Shown: positions 1-8,504 of the stretch, one piece after another
Position numbering within the stretch: position 1 is the stretch's first letter
Layout of the letters: each line of letters starts with the position of its first letter
NCBI RefSeq assembly: GCF_019793465.1
Contig: NZ_JAILYJ010000007.1
Span: forward strand, 124,001 to 188,000
Origin: Rhizobium croatiense
GTDB taxonomy: Bacteria > Pseudomonadota > Alphaproteobacteria > Rhizobiales > Rhizobiaceae
Reading direction: 5' to 3'
DNA: 64,000 bases
Translations under genes and position numbers: made by a program
The notes under the pieces: generated by a model
The model's input: only the letters and a program-made list of their open reading frames with translations
Databases searched by the model: none
What the model was told of the DNA's origin: nothing

Positions 1-1
1 C

Positions 2-409
2 GGGCCTGAGTTCATGTCGCTCTTCCTGGCGCTTTCCTTCTACACCGCAGCCTTCATCGCCGAGATCGTGCGCGCGGGCATTCGCGGCGTGGCGAAGGGA
101 CAAACGGAAGCGGCAGGCGCACTTGGGCTTCATCCCTCGTCGATCACCCGGCTGGTCGTCATTCCGCAGGCCTTCCGCATCATCATTCCGCCGCTGAGCA
201 GCCAATATCTCAATCTGACCAAGAACTCATCGCTGGCGATCGCCATCGGTTTTGCCGATCTCGTCGCCGTCGGCAGCACGACGCTGAACCAGACCGGTCA
301 GGCCGTCGAGGTGATCCTCATCTGGATGGTCATTTACCTCGCGCTCAGTATCGTGACTTCGCTGTTCATGAACTGGTTCAATGCCAAGATGGCGCTGGTG
401 GAGAGGTAA
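2..409 (+). CDS. aapQ: AapQ, L-amino-acid ABC transporter permease (C-terminal part)
   Basis: Only the last 136 codons are in the window; the frame is open to the left edge. The protein is an inner-membrane permease of the general (broad-specificity) L-amino-acid uptake system AapJQMP. Visible are hydrophobic membrane segments and the EAA loop that docks the ATPase ([12 protein letters not shown]...[11 protein letters not shown]...P), near the start of the fragment. The stop TAA is followed after one base by the aapM ATG, the coupling expected in an aap operon. The identity rests on the EAA loop and on the aapM and aapP neighbours. Glutamate/aspartate HisMQ-type permeases are the only serious alternative. 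Confidence 0.9.
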   Translation, partial: GPEFMSLFLALSFYTAAFIAEIVRAGIRGVAKGQTEAAGALGLHPSSITRLVVIPQAFRIIIPPLSSQYLNLTKNSSLAIAIGFADLVAVGSTTLNQTGQAVEVILIWMVIYLALSIVTSLFMNWFNAKMALVER

Positions 410-410
410 G

Positions 411-1556
411 ATGAGCAACAGTTTCGTCAGAACCGCCATACTCGCGCCGGAGCCGCCTCCACCGGGAGAAAAGGGGGCGGTCGCCTGGATTCGCCGCAAC
501 CTGCTTGCCACGCCGAAAGACATCGTTCTTACCATGGTGGCGTTAGTCTTTATCTCCTGGGCGATGCTCCATGCGATCGACTGGCTCTTCATGCAAGCTG
601 TCTGGAGCGGCCCAGACCGCACCTTCTGTGCCACTGCCGTACAGGGCGGCATCCAGCCGGATAGCTGGAACGGTGCGTGCTGGGCCTTCGTCAACGCCAA
701 ATTCGACCAATTCATTTTTGGTCGTTATCCGCTTGACGAGCGCTGGCGCCCGACGCTGGTCGGCATTCTTTTCGTGCTCCTGCTGGTGCCGATGCTCATC
801 CCTTCGGCACCACGCAAAGGCCTCAACGCCCTCCTGCTCTTCGGCGTGCTGCCGGTCATTTCCTTCTTTGTGCTTTATGGTGGATTTGGCCTGGAAATCG
901 TCGAGACCCCGCTCTGGGGCGGCCTGCTGGTGACGCTGGTCCTATCCTTCGTCGGCATCGCCGTCTCCTTCCCGCTCGGCATCATCCTGGCGCTCGGAAG
1001 GCGCTCACAGATGCCGGTCATCCGCATGATTTGCATCGTCTTCATCGAAGTCGTCCGCGGCGTACCGCTGATTACGGTGCTGTTCATGGCGAGTGTCATG
1101 CTGCCGCTTTTCCTGCCGGCCGGCTGGACGGTGGACAAGCTCTTGCGCGCGATCATCGGGGTATCGATTTTCGCCTCCGCCTATATGGCGGAAGTCATAC
1201 GCGGCGGCTTGCAGGCCATTCCCAAGGGGCAGTTCGAGGGAGCGGATTCGCTGGGGCTGGGCTACTGGCAGAAGATGCGGTTGGTCATCATGCCGCAAGC
1301 GATCAAGCTGGTGATCCCGGGCATCGTCAACACCTTCATCGGGATGTTCAAGGATACCTCGCTGGTATCGATCATCAGCATGTTCGACCTTCTCGGCATC
1401 GTCCGCCTCAACTTCGTCGATCCGAACTGGGCGACCGCAGTAACGCCGCTGACGGGACTGATATTTGCCGGCTTCGCCTTCTGGCTTTTCTGCTTCGGCA
1501 TGTCGCGCTATTCAGCATTCGTCGAACGTCACCTCGACACCGGCCACAAACGATAA
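411..1556 (+). CDS. aapM: AapM, L-amino-acid ABC transporter permease
   Basis: 381-residue inner-membrane permease that pairs with AapQ. I chose the ATG one base after the aapQ stop; an upstream in-frame ATG at 381 lies inside aapQ. AapM-type proteins differ from ordinary HisM permeases by a long N-terminal extension with extra membrane segments, seen here in residues 1-180 with a periplasmic loop containing Cys and Trp. The permease core follows, with an EAA loop around residue 273 ([11 protein letters not shown]...[11 protein letters not shown]). It is followed 18 nt later by aapP with a GAGGG ribosome-binding site. Known role of the family: uptake and exchange of many amino acids in rhizobia, important for nodule nutrition. 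Confidence 0.93.
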   Translation: MSNSFVRTAILAPEPPPPGEKGAVAWIRRNLLATPKDIVLTMVALVFISWAMLHAIDWLFMQAVWSGPDRTFCATAVQGGIQPDSWNGACWAFVNAKFDQFIFGRYPLDERWRPTLVGILFVLLLVPMLIPSAPRKGLNALLLFGVLPVISFFVLYGGFGLEIVETPLWGGLLVTLVLSFVGIAVSFPLGIILALGRRSQMPVIRMICIVFIEVVRGVPLITVLFMASVMLPLFLPAGWTVDKLLRAIIGVSIFASAYMAEVIRGGLQAIPKGQFEGADSLGLGYWQKMRLVIMPQAIKLVIPGIVNTFIGMFKDTSLVSIISMFDLLGIVRLNFVDPNWATAVTPLTGLIFAGFAFWLFCFGMSRYSAFVERHLDTGHKR

Positions 1557-1574
1557 GAATGAGGGAAAACAATC

Positions 1575-2348
1575 ATGGCTGAAGCTCCAGCTAAAAAGCT
1601 CACCGTTTCCGCAACGGAAGTGGCGATCGAAATCATCAACATGAACAAGTGGTACGGCGATTTCCACGTGTTGCGCGACATCAACCTGAAGGTCATGCGT
1701 GGCGAGCGCATCGTCATCGCCGGCCCATCCGGCTCGGGCAAATCGACCATGATCCGCTGCATCAACCGCCTGGAAGAGCATCAGAAGGGCCAGATCATCG
1801 TCGATGGCACCGAGCTCACCAACGATCTGAAGAAGATTGATGAAGTCAGGCGCGAAGTCGGCATGGTGTTCCAGCACTTCAACCTCTTCCCGCACCTGAC
1901 GATCCTCGAAAACTGCACGCTGGCGCCGATCTGGGTCCGCAAAATGCCGAAGAAGCAGGCGGAAGAGATCGCCATGCACTTCCTGAAGCGCGTCAAGATT
2001 CCGGAACAGGCCCACAAATATCCCGGTCAGCTTTCCGGCGGCCAGCAGCAGCGCGTGGCGATTGCCCGGTCTTTGTGCATGAACCCGAAGATCATGCTGT
2101 TCGACGAGCCGACCTCGGCACTCGACCCCGAGATGATCAAGGAAGTGCTCGACACCATGGTGGGGCTTGCCGAGGAAGGCATGACCATGCTCTGCGTCAC
2201 GCATGAAATGGGCTTTGCCCGCCAGGTCGCCAACCGTGTCATCTTCATGGATCAGGGCCAGATCGTCGAGCAGAATTCGCCCGCCGAATTCTTCGACAAT
2301 CCGCAGCACGAACGCACCAAGCTGTTCCTGAGCCAGATCCTGCACTGA
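1575..2348 (+). CDS. aapP: AapP, ATP-binding subunit of the L-amino-acid ABC transporter
   Basis: 257-residue cytoplasmic ATPase that drives AapQM. Walker [10 protein letters not shown] is at about residues 50-58, the ABC signature LSGGQQQR at about 153, Walker [15 protein letters not shown] at about 173, and the switch His in CVTHEMGFA at about 207. Length matches the polar amino-acid ATPase family (GlnQ/HisP/AapP). It is the last gene of the operon and is followed 22 nt later by a rho-independent terminator. The N-terminal extension of about 17 residues ahead of the first beta strand is normal for AapP. Confidence 0.95.
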   Translation: MAEAPAKKLTVSATEVAIEIINMNKWYGDFHVLRDINLKVMRGERIVIAGPSGSGKSTMIRCINRLEEHQKGQIIVDGTELTNDLKKIDEVRREVGMVFQHFNLFPHLTILENCTLAPIWVRKMPKKQAEEIAMHFLKRVKIPEQAHKYPGQLSGGQQQRVAIARSLCMNPKIMLFDEPTSALDPEMIKEVLDTMVGLAEEGMTMLCVTHEMGFARQVANRVIFMDQGQIVEQNSPAEFFDNPQHERTKLFLSQILH

Positions 2349-2369
2349 CCGGAACGCTAACTTGTTTAG

Positions 2370-2403
2370 GACCCGCCGCGCCCTTTGGGTTCGGCGGGTC
2401 TTT
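2370..2403 (+). terminator. Rho-independent terminator of the aap operon
   Basis: Perfect 9-bp stem GACCCGCCG / CGGCGGGTC (2370-2378 with 2392-2400) followed by TTT, 22 nt after the aapP stop. Confidence 0.85.
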
Positions 2404-2408
2404 CATGT

Positions 2409-2972
2409 TCAGCGGGAGGCCGTCGCCTGCAACAGACTGCAGAGACCGGCAAGGCCGGAATCGCCACCGCCTGACGCGGAGAGATCGACGCAACGAACGA
2501 GCATCTTGCGCTGTTCTTCGACGGGCCTGCTGCGGAAGAGTTCCACGATACGCGCCTCGGAGGCGTTGGGGGTGCCGTAAGCCGCGGACCTGTTGCCGCC
2601 TTGCTCCTCCGCCCCGCCGAGAGCGAGATTGGCATCGACCCGGCTACTGCGTCCGATCGAAGCCGTGGCATTGGCGTCAATTCCATCGGAACCGCCGAGC
2701 CGGGCATTGGCGCCTGCGTCGAGACCACTGCCGCCACCGGCATCGGTACTCACATCGGCATTGATGCCGTCTGAGCCGCCGACGGAGGCGTCGGCGTCTG
2801 CGGCGATGCCGCTTCCTGCGCCGAGCGACGCGCCGGCCTCGGCGCTCACGGCATTGCCCGTAGTCACCGACACTCCGACATCGACCGCGTGCGCCATGCC
2901 TGCCGGCATGGCAAGGAGGGCGCAAGTCGACGCAAGCACCGCAAGCGATAGGTTATGATGGTTATGAGTCAT
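2409..2972 (-). CDS. Exported Gly/Ala/Asp-rich repeat protein of unknown function
   Basis: 187 residues from the ATG at 2972, preceded by a strong GGAGGAAG ribosome-binding site 4 nt upstream; an in-frame start at 3002 lacks one. Residues 1-29 look like a Sec signal peptide (hydrophobic run ending MAHA). Residues 30-120 are low-complexity and built of about 18-residue imperfect repeats carrying GGSDGI(N/D)A(D/N) and GAGSGI-type cores. The last 60 residues are a more ordinary charged domain with two cysteines (VRCVDL and LCSLL). I do not recognise a named family. The repeats could form a glycine-rich surface-exposed fold, which is inference. The gene converges on the aap operon terminator. Confidence 0.75.
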   Translation of the reverse strand: MTHNHHNLSLAVLASTCALLAMPAGMAHAVDVGVSVTTGNAVSAEAGASLGAGSGIAADADASVGGSDGINADVSTDAGGGSGLDAGANARLGGSDGIDANATASIGRSSRVDANLALGGAEEQGGNRSAAYGTPNASEARIVELFRSRPVEEQRKMLVRCVDLSASGGGDSGLAGLCSLLQATASR

Positions 2973-3417
2973 GTTTCTTCCTCCGTTTTCATTCGCCGGC
3001 AATCTGACCGGCGGTTGAAAATCGAGGGACGCGCGTACCTTCGATCATTTGGACGCCTGCTGTCTGCAGGCGATCCGCGGGATGCGGAATGTTTCAGCAT
3101 GTCGCACAGCAGGCCGATTTAGTGGCCGGCAATGATCTTTACGGTTATCGAAATACGAATTGCCTGACCGATTGCGCCAAAACGGAGAATACCCTGAGAC
3201 ATTTGCAGCGGCGACGGAAACTATAGCTTCCGGTTGCACTTCATATCTTCATCCGGTCGCAGAACCTCTTCAAAAAAATCGAGCACAGCTATCCGGGGAA
3301 TTTGTTTTTCTGCCGACGATTGAACCTGCGAAAAATAGCTTCTCTTTCGTCTGGATAAGTCCGCCCGGAATTCCATGTTTCAGCATGTTCTCATTTAATG
3401 AAACTGGAGATTCAAGG
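2973..3417. other. Divergent intergenic region without a gene
   Basis: 445 nt between two divergent genes. I see no coding frame with rhizobial codon bias. A 13-nt direct repeat, TGTTTCAGCATGT, occurs at 3090-3102 and 3376-3388; the second copy lies 30 nt before the DUF3597 start. It could be an operator, but nothing else supports that. Confidence 0.4.
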
Positions 3418-3861
3418 ATGGGCATTTTCGACAAGATCAAACATGCAATCTTCGGAGAAGCGAAAGCAGCCGAACCGGCCGCAGCCGGCGCGCCAAAGAC
3501 GCCGCCCGCCCAGGCTCCCGTTTCGCCGTCGGCAGCGCCCAGTCCGGCGCCCACGGCCTCCCCCGCTCAGAGCAAACCGGCCACCGCCCCAGCCACAGCC
3601 GCCGCCGTCGATATCGTCCCTATCCTCGACGGCGCTGTCAAAAAGAGCGGCCAGAAACTCGATTGGCGCCACTCGATCGTCGATCTGATGAAAGCCGTCG
3701 GGATGGATGCGAGCCTGACCGAGCGCAAGGAACTTGCCGCCGAACTCGGCTATACCGGCGACACGAACGATTCCGCAAAAATGAATATGTGGCTGCACAA
3801 GGCGCTGATGAAGCGGCTTTCGGAAAATGGCGGCAAGGTGCCGGCCGATCTCCTGGATTGA
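3418..3861 (+). CDS. DUF3597 family protein
   Basis: 147 residues from the ATG at 3418 (GGAG 8 nt upstream); the open frame runs back to 3160 but without coding character. It has the typical DUF3597 start (MGIFDKIKHAIFG), an Ala/Pro-rich linker at residues 15-65, and a compact C-terminal domain at about 68-147 containing KLDWRHSIVDLMKAVG and ELGYTGDTNDSAKMN. It resembles small stress-associated KP/LysM-free DUF3597 proteins of proteobacteria. No biochemical role is known to me. It stands alone with its own upstream region. Confidence 0.85.
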   Translation: MGIFDKIKHAIFGEAKAAEPAAAGAPKTPPAQAPVSPSAAPSPAPTASPAQSKPATAPATAAAVDIVPILDGAVKKSGQKLDWRHSIVDLMKAVGMDASLTERKELAAELGYTGDTNDSAKMNMWLHKALMKRLSENGGKVPADLLD

Positions 3862-3928
3862 GCCACGGAAGGCGGGATGACTGCCGCGACGCTGCGGCGG
3901 CTGTATCCTGTTCTAAATTAAAGAGTTA

Positions 3929-3976
3929 GAGCATGATGTCGTGCGAAAATCGCTCACACTTTTCGGCATCATGCTC
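3929..3976. repeat. Rhizobial intergenic palindromic repeat (RIME-like)
   Basis: Outer arms GAGCATGATG (3929-3938) and CATCATGCTC (3967-3976) are perfect inverted repeats; inner arms CGAAAA and TTTTCG also pair. This pattern (GAGCATGAT...CGAAAA...CACACTTTTCGG...ATCATGCTC) is the short palindromic element scattered through Rhizobiales intergenic DNA. It lies 67 nt after the DUF3597 stop. Whether it acts in mRNA stability or termination cannot be told. Confidence 0.65.
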
Positions 3977-4066
3977 CAGCAGTGCGCCCCTCTTGCCCGC
4001 AGGCGTTGAAACAAATAACCTCCCGTTCGATTACTTCGATAATCGATCAAGGGAGAATTAAATCCA

Positions 4067-4378
4067 ATGAGATTGATGGCAGTCATTGGCGTTGCACTTG
4101 GCCTGGGCTGTATTTCGGCCGCAGAATCTCCTTCAAACTATCAATCCTATAGCGGCGTTCGGGTCGACACCGACCCGGTCCTTCTGACCCGATACGACAA
4201 GGCACTCTGCTGGTGCCTACCGGAGGCCGGCTCGTGGCGACGCGGCTCGCCGGATCCACAGAGCCTGCACTACAATGCGGCGCTCAGAAACTGCCTTTAC
4301 AGGCGCGGCTTCGTCGACCGCGGCGTCTACGCCTACCCCATTCCCAAGGTTTACTTCGATCATTTCCTGGATCGCTGA
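4067..4378 (+). CDS. Small exported protein of unknown function
   Basis: 103 residues from ATG 4067 with a GGGAGA ribosome-binding site 9 nt upstream. Residues 1-19 are hydrophobic (MRLMAVIGVALGLGCISA) and look like a signal peptide. A Cys follows LGLG, but -3 is Gly rather than Leu, so a lipoprotein is doubtful. The mature part has a CWC motif, a further Cys and many aromatic residues. No family recognised. It precedes a second small exported gene by 139 nt in the same direction. Confidence 0.6.
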   Translation: MRLMAVIGVALGLGCISAAESPSNYQSYSGVRVDTDPVLLTRYDKALCWCLPEAGSWRRGSPDPQSLHYNAALRNCLYRRGFVDRGVYAYPIPKVYFDHFLDR

Positions 4379-4517
4379 GAAGAATTTTCGGCTAGCAGCA
4401 ATTTGTTCCATCTTTCGGCGAGACCCATAGGATTTCAGCTGTAGTCTTTCGCGCGTCGCACGAATCGAAATAGATATCGGACGCCTATCAGTGGGCAATT
4501 AAAGGGATAATATTTAA

Positions 4518-4850
4518 ATGCGCGCTCGTACCGTAACTATGATGATTGCCATGGGACTTCTGACCGCCTGCGTCCCTACGCGTCAGGACTACGATGCCTA
4601 CGTCACACTGCTGCAGGGCAGCGCAAGGGCAAGAAGTGAAGCGGTGAAAGACTGCGCGAAGGGATTCGATGCAAACGGACGTCGCGGCGCCGGGCTTGTG
4701 ACAAACGTTTCGGACAAAGACGCTCCGCGGGTTGCATGCGAGCGATTTGTTGCCGCCGTTGTTTCCGGCCGCATTACCTATGACGATGTCATCGACGTCA
4801 AACAACGCCGCTTTACTCCGAAGATCATCAAAATTTTCCAGGGTCGCTAA
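4518..4850 (+). CDS. Small lipoprotein of unknown function
   Basis: 110 residues from ATG 4518, with AAAGGGATAA upstream. N-terminal positive residues, a hydrophobic stretch and the lipobox LLTAC (Cys18) predict a diacylglyceryl-anchored lipoprotein. The mature chain is basic and has two Cys (DCAKGF, ACERF) that could pair. No homologous family recognised. Immediately followed by a 12-bp inverted repeat that probably ends the transcript. Confidence 0.7.
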   Translation: MRARTVTMMIAMGLLTACVPTRQDYDAYVTLLQGSARARSEAVKDCAKGFDANGRRGAGLVTNVSDKDAPRVACERFVAAVVSGRITYDDVIDVKQRRFTPKIIKIFQGR

Positions 4851-4862
4851 ACCAAGATCGCG

Positions 4863-4896
4863 CGACGGCTTGCGGCTTCGAGCTCGCAAGCCGTCG
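4863..4896 (+). terminator. Strong inverted repeat after the small lipoprotein gene
   Basis: Perfect 12-bp stem CGACGGCTTGCG / CGCAAGCCGTCG (4863-4874 with 4885-4896), 12 nt after the stop. There is no T-tract, so it may be a stem-only terminator or an mRNA 3' stabiliser. Confidence 0.5.
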
Positions 4897-5020
4897 ACAA
4901 CTCGGCCGGAGCGAAGCCGCCGCCCACAAAGCGACGGAACACGGTGCACTCAGGGCCGATTGTCACACTGTCTGAGATTGCTATCGTGCGGCATCACCAA
5001 TCTGACGTGTGGGATGAGAG

Positions 5021-5233
5021 ATGATTTACGAGAAGATAACAGTAGGTCCGGAACTGCTGGCCTGGTTCGGACAGAAACCGACTCTCGTCCTCCGCTACGC
5101 AACAGATCGCGGTCGAGCTGGCTACTCAAAAGGACCGGGACATCGAAATCGAGCTCCGACCCTGTTACGGGCTGGATGGTTTCAACCGCGCGAAGAAAGT
5201 GAGCGTGACGTTTCCGTCCGGGTCGGCCTGCTG
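5021..5233 (+). pseudogene. Possible frameshifted small ORF remnant
   Basis: ATG 5021 opens a frame beginning MIYEKITVGPELLAWFGQ. From about 5090 the coding character (GC-rich third positions) moves to another frame reading QQIAVELATQKDRDIEIE and on to a stop at 5231-5233 after FPSGSAC. A one-base deletion or two-base insertion near 5090-5105 would join the two halves into a roughly 70-residue protein. I do not recognise the family. It is the only stretch between 4897 and 6038 with plausible coding bias. Confidence 0.3.
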
Positions 5234-6038
5234 ACGACAGACCAACTGCCGCAGCGGTCCTTTGAGGGGATCTTTGCTTCTCGACTTTGTCCCAACTCTT
5301 AGCCTGTCCTGGGGCGCTTCTCCTGTGACATCAGTCGGCAACGCGTGCGCGGCGAGCAATTGACCGAGCGATGCGAGTGCTGCGGTTCGTGCTGAATGTT
5401 GACGGTCGATCCAAAGCGATCGCCTGCTCTGCAGATAACTGGGAATTGGTTCAGCCTCGCTCGAGAGAGTGATTGGCGCGGTTCCTTTGCGGCATGCCTG
5501 CAGCAGCTTTCCGAGTACCTCGATCGTTGTATCGGGCTCATCACGAGAGCATTGCCTTACCGCCAATTCCCTTGATCGGGGCTCATTTTGACGTTTGAGG
5601 TGTGGGCGATTCTACGATCATGCCCTCCCTTACCATGTCGATAAGTATCACTTTTGAAGGCAAATCTGCCCAAAAAGCGCTGGATTCACAAAAAATGCAG
5701 ATTCCGCCTTTGGCCGGAGAAATCCGCTCATGCCCATCAAGTTTCTGTAATGTTTTCAATCCGTGCACGTCGCTATAGTTGCATAAAGAATAATTCGCGG
5801 CGTGCGAGATAGAAATACTGCCACATTTTGAGCGACTCAAAATTCCGCAAATATTTCAAAATGTAACTCCGGAGTGAACGGGACATTATGGCAGCAATAT
5901 GGCCATACTTCTCAAGTACTTACTGTCGCGATGCTGTTGCACTTTCCCAGGATGACGTCCTATAACCCCCGCCGTAAGGGCTGATTAGCTAGAAAATATT
6001 AACTGACAAACGCAACGTCAGAGTTGAGGAACAGGACT
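5234..6038. other. AT-richer stretch with no convincing gene
   Basis: About 800 nt upstream of the RTX beta-helix gene. The only open frame of note is on the minus strand, 5840-5583 (85 codons, TTG start, no clear ribosome-binding site, third-position GC near 45%), which I do not accept as a gene. Composition becomes AT-rich from about 5620. The last 200 nt probably carry the promoter of the beta-helix gene, but I cannot name its -35/-10. Confidence 0.4.
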
Positions 6039-7889
6039 ATGACAACATACTACGTATCGACGACCAGCAGCGGCGGAAACGGCAGTGCCGCTTCTCCCTT
6101 TCGCACGATCGGTCAGGCGATGGCGGCGGACCTTAAGCCAGGCGACGAGGTTGTGGTGCGCGCCGGCGTCTATAATGAGTCGGTGAACATGTACAAGGAT
6201 GGTTCCGCCGCCGGCTACATTACCTTGCGGTCGGAGGTACCGGGTGGAGCGGTGATACACTCAGCATCGGGCGGCGCAAATGGTATCAACATCACTGCTA
6301 ACTATGTGGCGGTCAAGGGCTTCGAGGTCTACGGGAGCGATTCGCACGGCATTGTTGGTGATGGCGTCCACCATGTGAATATCGCCAATAACGTTTCCCA
6401 CGACAACGGTGCGTCCGGCATCGCCTTCGCCGGATCCGACTTCATCACGATCGAAGGGAACGAGACTTACAAAAATGCGAGTGCCGGCTGGTTTTCAGGC
6501 ATCTCTCTCTACCAGAACCGGAATATCACCGGGGCGCCGGACGATGGCGGCTTCCGCAACATCATCCGGAACAACATCTCGCACGACAACGTCACGAAGT
6601 CGGGTGCGCACACCGATGGCAACGGCATCATCATCGACGATTTCCAGAGCACGCAGACGAGCGGTCATCCGAACTACACGTTTAAGACCCTTGTCGACAA
6701 CAACCTCGTCTATGAGAACGGTAGCAAAGGCATCCAAGTTACCTGGAGCGACTCCGTCACGGTGAAAAACAACACCGCATACCACAACAATCAGGACCTG
6801 CTGAACGACGGCACCTGGCGCGGCGAGCTCAGCAACGCGCAGTCGAGCAACAACACCTGGGTCAACAACGTGGCCGTAGCGGACCCATCGGTCAACAAGA
6901 ACAACACTGCGGTCGATAACACGTCGTACGGCGGCTACAGCAACCAGAACGTCGTCTGGGCCAACAACATCACCTACAACGGCACGGCCGGCCAGGCATC
7001 GGTCAAGACCGACGGCGGCAACGCGATGCCGAGCACGGCGAACGGCAACAAGCTCGGCGTCGACCCGCATTTCGTGAGTGCAGCGAACGGCGACTTCCAC
7101 CTCGCCTCTGGCTCGGCGGCAATCGACAGCGGAACCACCAAGTACGGCGTCAATTCGGTCGATCTGGACGGCGACGCTCGCGTTGTTGGAACCGTCGATA
7201 TGGGTGCCTATGAATCGGGCTCCTCGCCGGTATCGGGAACGCCAACCACGCCGACGCAGCCGGCAGCGCCAACCACGCCGACGGAACCGACAGCTCCCAC
7301 CACGCCGACAGCTCCAACCGCGCCGACAGCTCCAACCACGCCGACAGCGCCAACCACGCCGACAGCGCCAACCACGCCGACGCAACCGACCACATCGACG
7401 AAGGTATACACCGGCACCGATGGTAACGACTACCTGCCACACACCGGTCAGTCCAACGGCGGCAACGAAACCTACAAGGGTCTCGGCGGTAATGACGTGT
7501 TGAAGGGCGGCGCCGGCTCGGACGTCCTCATCGGTGGTGCCGGAAGGGACATCATGAGCGGTGGCACCAGCTCGGATACCTTTGCCTTCAAGGCACCGAC
7601 GGAGACCGGGTCCGGCTGGAGCCGCGACGTCATCACCGACTTCCAGCATGGCACCGATAAGATCGACCTCTCGACGATCGATGCGAATGGCTCTGCGCTG
7701 GGCGATGCAGCCTTCCATTTCCAGGCGCAGGAAAATGCCTTGTTCGATAGGAAGGCTGGCGCGCTCGCGTGGCACTACCAGGACGATGCTACCGTTATCC
7801 AGGCCGATTTGAACGGCGACGGTGTTCATGACTTCGAGATTCAGCTGAAGGGCCACGTCCAGCTGGGGGCAGGCGATTTTCTCCTGTAA
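6039..7889 (+). CDS. Secreted right-handed beta-helix protein with RTX calcium-binding repeats
   Basis: 616 residues from ATG 6039 with TGAGGA 8 nt upstream (an in-frame TTG at 6024 is weaker). There is no N-terminal signal peptide. Residues 1-390 form a right-handed parallel beta-helix of the pectate-lyase/polysaccharide-lyase type: DGVHHVNIANNVSHDN, GSDFITIEGNETYKN and RNNISHDN are Asn-rich coil turns, and the end (PHFVSA..DFHLASGSAAIDSG) is the usual closing coil. Residues about 393-455 are a Pro/Thr linker. Residues about 458-510 hold hemolysin-type nonapeptides (GLGGNDVLKGGAGSDVLIGGAGRD split over three turns). The chain ends DFLL, typical of type I secretion substrates. Function is probably binding or cleavage of an acidic polysaccharide outside the cell; no catalytic residues are assigned. 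No T1SS genes are nearby, so it would rely on an unlinked PrsDE-type exporter. Confidence 0.9.
   Translation: MTTYYVSTTSSGGNGSAASPFRTIGQAMAADLKPGDEVVVRAGVYNESVNMYKDGSAAGYITLRSEVPGGAVIHSASGGANGINITANYVAVKGFEVYGSDSHGIVGDGVHHVNIANNVSHDNGASGIAFAGSDFITIEGNETYKNASAGWFSGISLYQNRNITGAPDDGGFRNIIRNNISHDNVTKSGAHTDGNGIIIDDFQSTQTSGHPNYTFKTLVDNNLVYENGSKGIQVTWSDSVTVKNNTAYHNNQDLLNDGTWRGELSNAQSSNNTWVNNVAVADPSVNKNNTAVDNTSYGGYSNQNVVWANNITYNGTAGQASVKTDGGNAMPSTANGNKLGVDPHFVSAANGDFHLASGSAAIDSGTTKYGVNSVDLDGDARVVGTVDMGAYESGSSPVSGTPTTPTQPAAPTTPTEPTAPTTPTAPTAPTAPTTPTAPTTPTAPTTPTQPTTSTKVYTGTDGNDYLPHTGQSNGGNETYKGLGGNDVLKGGAGSDVLIGGAGRDIMSGGTSSDTFAFKAPTETGSGWSRDVITDFQHGTDKIDLSTIDANGSALGDAAFHFQAQENALFDRKAGALAWHYQDDATVIQADLNGDGVHDFEIQLKGHVQLGAGDFLL
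7246..7395 (+). repeat. Tandem repeat encoding the Pro/Thr linker
   Basis: Degenerate tandem of 9- and 18-bp units (core CCAACCACGCCGACAG) encoding PTTPTA-type repeats between the beta-helix and the RTX domain. Unit number could vary by slippage without changing frame, because units are multiples of three. Confidence 0.75.
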
Positions 7890-7897
7890 CGATACCC

Positions 7898-7925
7898 GTT
7901 GCGGCGGTCGTCCGACCGCCGCAAC
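7898..7925 (+). terminator. Inverted repeat after the beta-helix gene
   Basis: Perfect 13-bp arms GTTGCGGCGGTCG / CGACCGCCGCAAC around a 2-nt centre, 8 nt after the stop. No T-tract follows, so termination is likely but not certain. Confidence 0.55.
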
Positions 7926-8058
7926 AATCGTGCCAACAATCCGGAAATATGTCGACGGCGGAATAAAATCCGCTACACGGCGCGCAAACTTCGGTTACTT
8001 CAGCGCGCGGATGAGCAAGCTGGGAGGGCATAGCCCGAGCGGCGATCCCATCCGCGCG

Positions 8059-8271
8059 CTACGATTTTTCGGCAGGTGTCAGCCGGCCCTTCGGGCGAGC
8101 GGTCACCTCCAGGAGGTTGACGTGGTGGGTGATGCGGCCCAACAGCGGACTGGTCAAGCGCTCGGATCCCCGGGTCTCCGTCCATTCGTCAAACGGAAGG
8201 TTGCTTGTGATCAAAGTGCCCCCTCGTTCGAAGTGTTGCGAGATCAGTTCGAACAATAATTCCGCACCTCC
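8059..8271 (-). pseudogene. IS21-family helper ATPase IstB, C-terminal remnant
   Basis: About 70 codons matching the end of IstB helper proteins: GAELLFELISQHFERG, TLITSNLPFDEWTE, GSERLT and RITHHVNLLE are diagnostic of the sensor-2 and C-terminal part of the AAA+ domain. The Walker motifs are missing, and the 5' side joins directly to an IS481 transposase fragment in a different frame. The end (TARPKGRLTPAEKS) also departs from the usual C-terminus. No IstA or IS21 terminal repeats were found. Confidence 0.82.
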
Positions 8272-8447
8272 TTTGGACCGGTTGGAAGGTCCGCGACAGA
8301 GGACCGCTTCCGCCACTTGGCGACGGTCTTCTGATTGATCCCGTAACGCTTCGAAAGCGTCCTCAGGCTCTCTTGACTATGTTGTATAGCCCGACGGACT
8401 GCCTCTGTCGTCGTGGCGCTCCCATGAGGGTCCGCAGGACGGCCCAT
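8271..8447 (-). pseudogene. IS481-family transposase, N-terminal remnant
   Basis: Starts at ATG 8447 and gives about 60 residues of the IS481-type N-terminus: GSATTTEAVRRAIQ, a helix-turn-helix with RYGINQKTVAKWRKR, then SSVADLPTGPKE. At that point homology stops and the IstB remnant begins. The DDE catalytic domain is absent. The fusion of two unrelated IS fragments marks an old recombination junction at about 8270. Confidence 0.82.
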
Positions 8448-8504
8448 AACGCATCCTTTGATTCTGGAGACAAGGATGCCCCATCAAAGCCTGGGATCAA
8501 ACAT

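Noticed and set aside
5583..5840. 85-codon minus-strand ORF (TTG start) considered as a possible PilZ-like protein
   Set aside because: No ribosome-binding site, third-position GC near 45%, and only a vague resemblance; not supportable without homology.
7246..7395. CRISPR-like regular repeats
   Set aside because: Short 9/18-bp units encoding PTTPTA inside a gene, without spacers.
6495..7856. 453-codon frame on the minus strand
   Set aside because: Antisense of the beta-helix gene; Arg/Gly/Val-rich shadow with no motif.
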